Shown here: positions 62,743 to 64,000 of the stretch, one piece after another
How the letters are laid out: each line of letters starts with the position of its first letter
Numbering within the stretch: the first letter of the stretch is position 1
Source: Oceaniovalibus sp. ACAM 378
GTDB taxonomy: Bacteria > Pseudomonadota > Alphaproteobacteria > Rhodobacterales > Rhodobacteraceae
Reading direction: 5' to 3'
Length of the DNA: 64,000 nucleotides
Assembly (NCBI RefSeq): GCF_008085915.1
Contig: NZ_VSJK01000005.1
Span: 248,001-312,000 of the forward strand
Made by a program: the position numbers and the translations under genes
The notes under the pieces: model-generated
The model's input: only the letters and a program-made list of their open reading frames with translations
Told to the model about the DNA's origin: nothing
The model's database searches: none

Positions 62743-63072
62743 TTGTTCGTCCTGTCGAGAATGCGTGTGGCGATAGCGCCACCTCGGGATGTCGGAGTTC
62801 TAACCCATCGCGCGGCACAGTCAATCGGCAAGTCACCGGATTTACATAGCTGTTTCAATGTCTTACAATTAAGGTATTAGAATACCTCCAATCAACCGGC
62901 ATTTTCGCACCCCGGTGGCGGATCTTTTTGCCACTGCGCAGACAAAGGGCTTGCAACAGGGGGCCGGGGATCATAGGTGGAGCGTTCGTGCGGGACCGAT
63001 CCTAACCTCGACAAACCGGGGGGGCGCTAAGGGACCACGGATTTCAATCTGCTGGAACAAAGGGGATAGGCC
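62743..63072. promoter_or_regulatory. Divergent region, rplM / speD
   Basis: 330 bases. The rplM promoter is expected at about 62800-62870, where the sequence is AT-rich (tgtttcaatgtcttacaatt). Near it is a short inverted repeat AGGTATT-AG-AATACCT (62872-62887), a possible operator. A GTGGC...GCCAC stem with a T-rich loop is present at about 62919-62938. Before speD there is AAAGGGGATAG at the ribosome-binding position. I could not assign a riboswitch class. Confidence 0.5.
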
Positions 63073-63585
63073 ATGAATGGCTCCAACCTCTTTCAACTGG
63101 GGATCGGTCTGGAGACTGGCGCCCAAGAGGAAGAAAAACGCAGCAACACCGCTGCGCAAACCGACAACATGCGTGACGTGCTTGACACGGACCGCGACGA
63201 TCACTTCATTCGCCGCGACGGCAAGGTTTTTGCCGGCACGCATCTGATTATCGAAGTCGTGAACGGTCACGGACTGGATGATGAAGCGCGCATCCAACAG
63301 GCGTTTCGCGATTCCGTCGAATTGTGCGGCGCGACCCTGCTGCATATCCACACTCACAAGTTTTCGCCTCAGGGCGTAAGCGGCGTGGCTGTTTTGGCTG
63401 AATCGCACATCTCGGTGCACACATGGCCCGAAATCGGCTATGGCGCGTTCGACGTGTTCATGTGCGGCGACGCCAACCCATGGCGCGCTGTCGATGTGTT
63501 GAAATCCGCATTTGCGACAGATGACGTGCGGGTGCGCGAACTGTTGCGCGGCGACGGATTGGTTACCGACACGGTCGCCGCCTGA
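63073..63585 (+). CDS. speD: S-adenosylmethionine decarboxylase proenzyme
   Basis: A 170-residue AdoMetDC of the bacterial class. The self-cleavage site is [13 protein letters not shown], with Ser to become the pyruvoyl group, and [20 protein letters not shown] precedes it. It has a polar N-terminal extension of about 45 residues. Provides decarboxylated SAM for the aminopropyltransferase in the next gene. Confidence 0.95.
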   Translation: MNGSNLFQLGIGLETGAQEEEKRSNTAAQTDNMRDVLDTDRDDHFIRRDGKVFAGTHLIIEVVNGHGLDDEARIQQAFRDSVELCGATLLHIHTHKFSPQGVSGVAVLAESHISVHTWPEIGYGAFDVFMCGDANPWRAVDVLKSAFATDDVRVRELLRGDGLVTDTVAA

Positions 63586-63595
63586 CCTGCCGATC

Positions 63596-63641
63596 TTCCG
63601 GTCGCGTCTCACGCCTGAACCCGTGCGAGACGCGACCGGAA
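63596..63641 (+). promoter_or_regulatory. Long hairpin between speD and speE
   Basis: TTCCGGTCGCGTCTC (63596-63610) and GAGACGCGACCGGAA (63627-63641) form a perfect 15-base-pair stem with a 16-base loop, 26 bases before speE. No T-run follows. It may be a transcript-processing or attenuator element. Confidence 0.75.
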
Positions 63642-63667
63642 AACTGTCAAAGCGAAGGAACACCGCC

Positions 63668-64000
63668 ATGACCACCCTGCCCGGCTGGACCCTTGAGCGT
63701 CTGCATGACGACCATGCGCAGGCATTGCGCGAATCCCGCGTGCTCTATGACAGCCAGACCGAGCATCAGCGTCTTCGGGTGTTCGAAAACCCAACTTTCG
63801 GACGCATTCTGACGCTGGACAATGTGGTGCAGGTGACGACGCGCGACAATTTCATCTATCACGAAATGCTGACCCATGTGCCGCTTCTCGCTCATGGCGA
63901 AGCGAAACGGGTGCTGATCATCGGCGGCGGTGACGGCGGCATGGCACGCGAAGTGCTGCGCCATACCAGCGTCGAACATGTCACGATGGTTGAAATCGAT
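63668..64000 (+). CDS. speE: Polyamine aminopropyltransferase (spermidine synthase), partial
   Basis: The first 111 codons of SpeE, cut by the window edge. [20 protein letters not shown], then [20 protein letters not shown], and [20 protein letters not shown], the decarboxylated-SAM binding motif. It transfers aminopropyl from decarboxylated SAM to putrescine or similar. Located 82 bases after speD, separated by the hairpin. Confidence 0.95.
   Translation, partial: MTTLPGWTLERLHDDHAQALRESRVLYDSQTEHQRLRVFENPTFGRILTLDNVVQVTTRDNFIYHEMLTHVPLLAHGEAKRVLIIGGGDGGMAREVLRHTSVEHVTMVEID

Noticed and set aside
62971-63072. SAM riboswitch before speD
   Set aside because: Looked for SAM-II/SAM-V-like pseudoknot elements because of the SAM-consuming enzyme; could not match a consensus by eye.
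1-64000. CRISPR arrays, prophage, conjugation or restriction systems
   Set aside because: No regularly spaced repeats, cas genes, phage structural genes or methylase/endonuclease pairs were seen.

Overview
The window is G+C-rich DNA from a Rhodobacterales (Roseobacter-group-like) alphaproteobacterium. The evidence is a circularly permuted two-piece tmRNA gene, an alphaproteobacterial-type SspB, a trgA-trgB-cysK block as known from Rhodobacter sphaeroides, fumC followed by DUF4169 and a ribbon-helix-helix gene, TAXI-type TRAP and BCCT uptake proteins, and an acuI-type acrylyl-CoA reductase. No phage, CRISPR array, integrase or intact insertion sequence was seen; one decayed IS110-like transposase tail is present.

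Layout. (1) 0-11.4 kb is a surface-polysaccharide region: a flippase, a GT4 glycosyltransferase, methyltransferases, a sulfotransferase, a GT39-like membrane glycosyltransferase, a YbhN-like membrane protein, two hexapeptide acyltransferases and an NAD-sugar epimerase. (2) 11.4-16.1 kb holds the IS110 remnant, a TAXI solute-binding protein co-transcribed with an 807-residue secreted coiled-coil protein, and a DUF3775 protein. (3) 16.6-26 kb is a dipeptide-type ABC importer operon ending in an AbgB-like M20 amidohydrolase, with a divergent LysR regulator followed by an ArgE-like deacylase. (4) 26.2-41 kb is accessory: a sugar dehydrogenase, a glycosyltransferase, a tight five-gene operon, two more sulfotransferases, an RgpF-like protein and small repeat proteins. 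It ends at tRNA-Ser(GGA). (5) 41-64 kb is core-like: AlaX, a mechanosensitive channel, cysK-trgB-trgA, cfa, BCCT, acuI, DUF1326/DUF2182, an orphan solute-binding protein, a winged-helix/hydrolase fusion, tmRNA, chrA, sspB, fumC, rplM-rpsI, speD and the start of speE.

The most interesting system is the operon at 29187-35346 (minus strand, overlaps or gaps of a few bases throughout). It encodes a 686-residue protein with NPDV-type repeats and an LpxL-like acyltransferase domain, an acyl-CoA-dehydrogenase homologue, a stand-alone amino-acid adenylating enzyme, a phosphopantetheine carrier protein, and a flavin-dependent halogenase homologue carrying the family's motifs. The last four match the known set that turns carrier-bound proline into (halo)pyrrole-2-carboxyl thioester in pyoluteorin- and clorobiocin-type pathways. 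Here they sit with an acyltransferase inside a glycan locus rich in sulfotransferases, so my inference is that a carrier-bound, possibly halogenated heteroaromatic acyl group is transferred to a cell-surface glycan or glycolipid.

Most calls rest on motif recognition from the translated sequence; no database search was possible.
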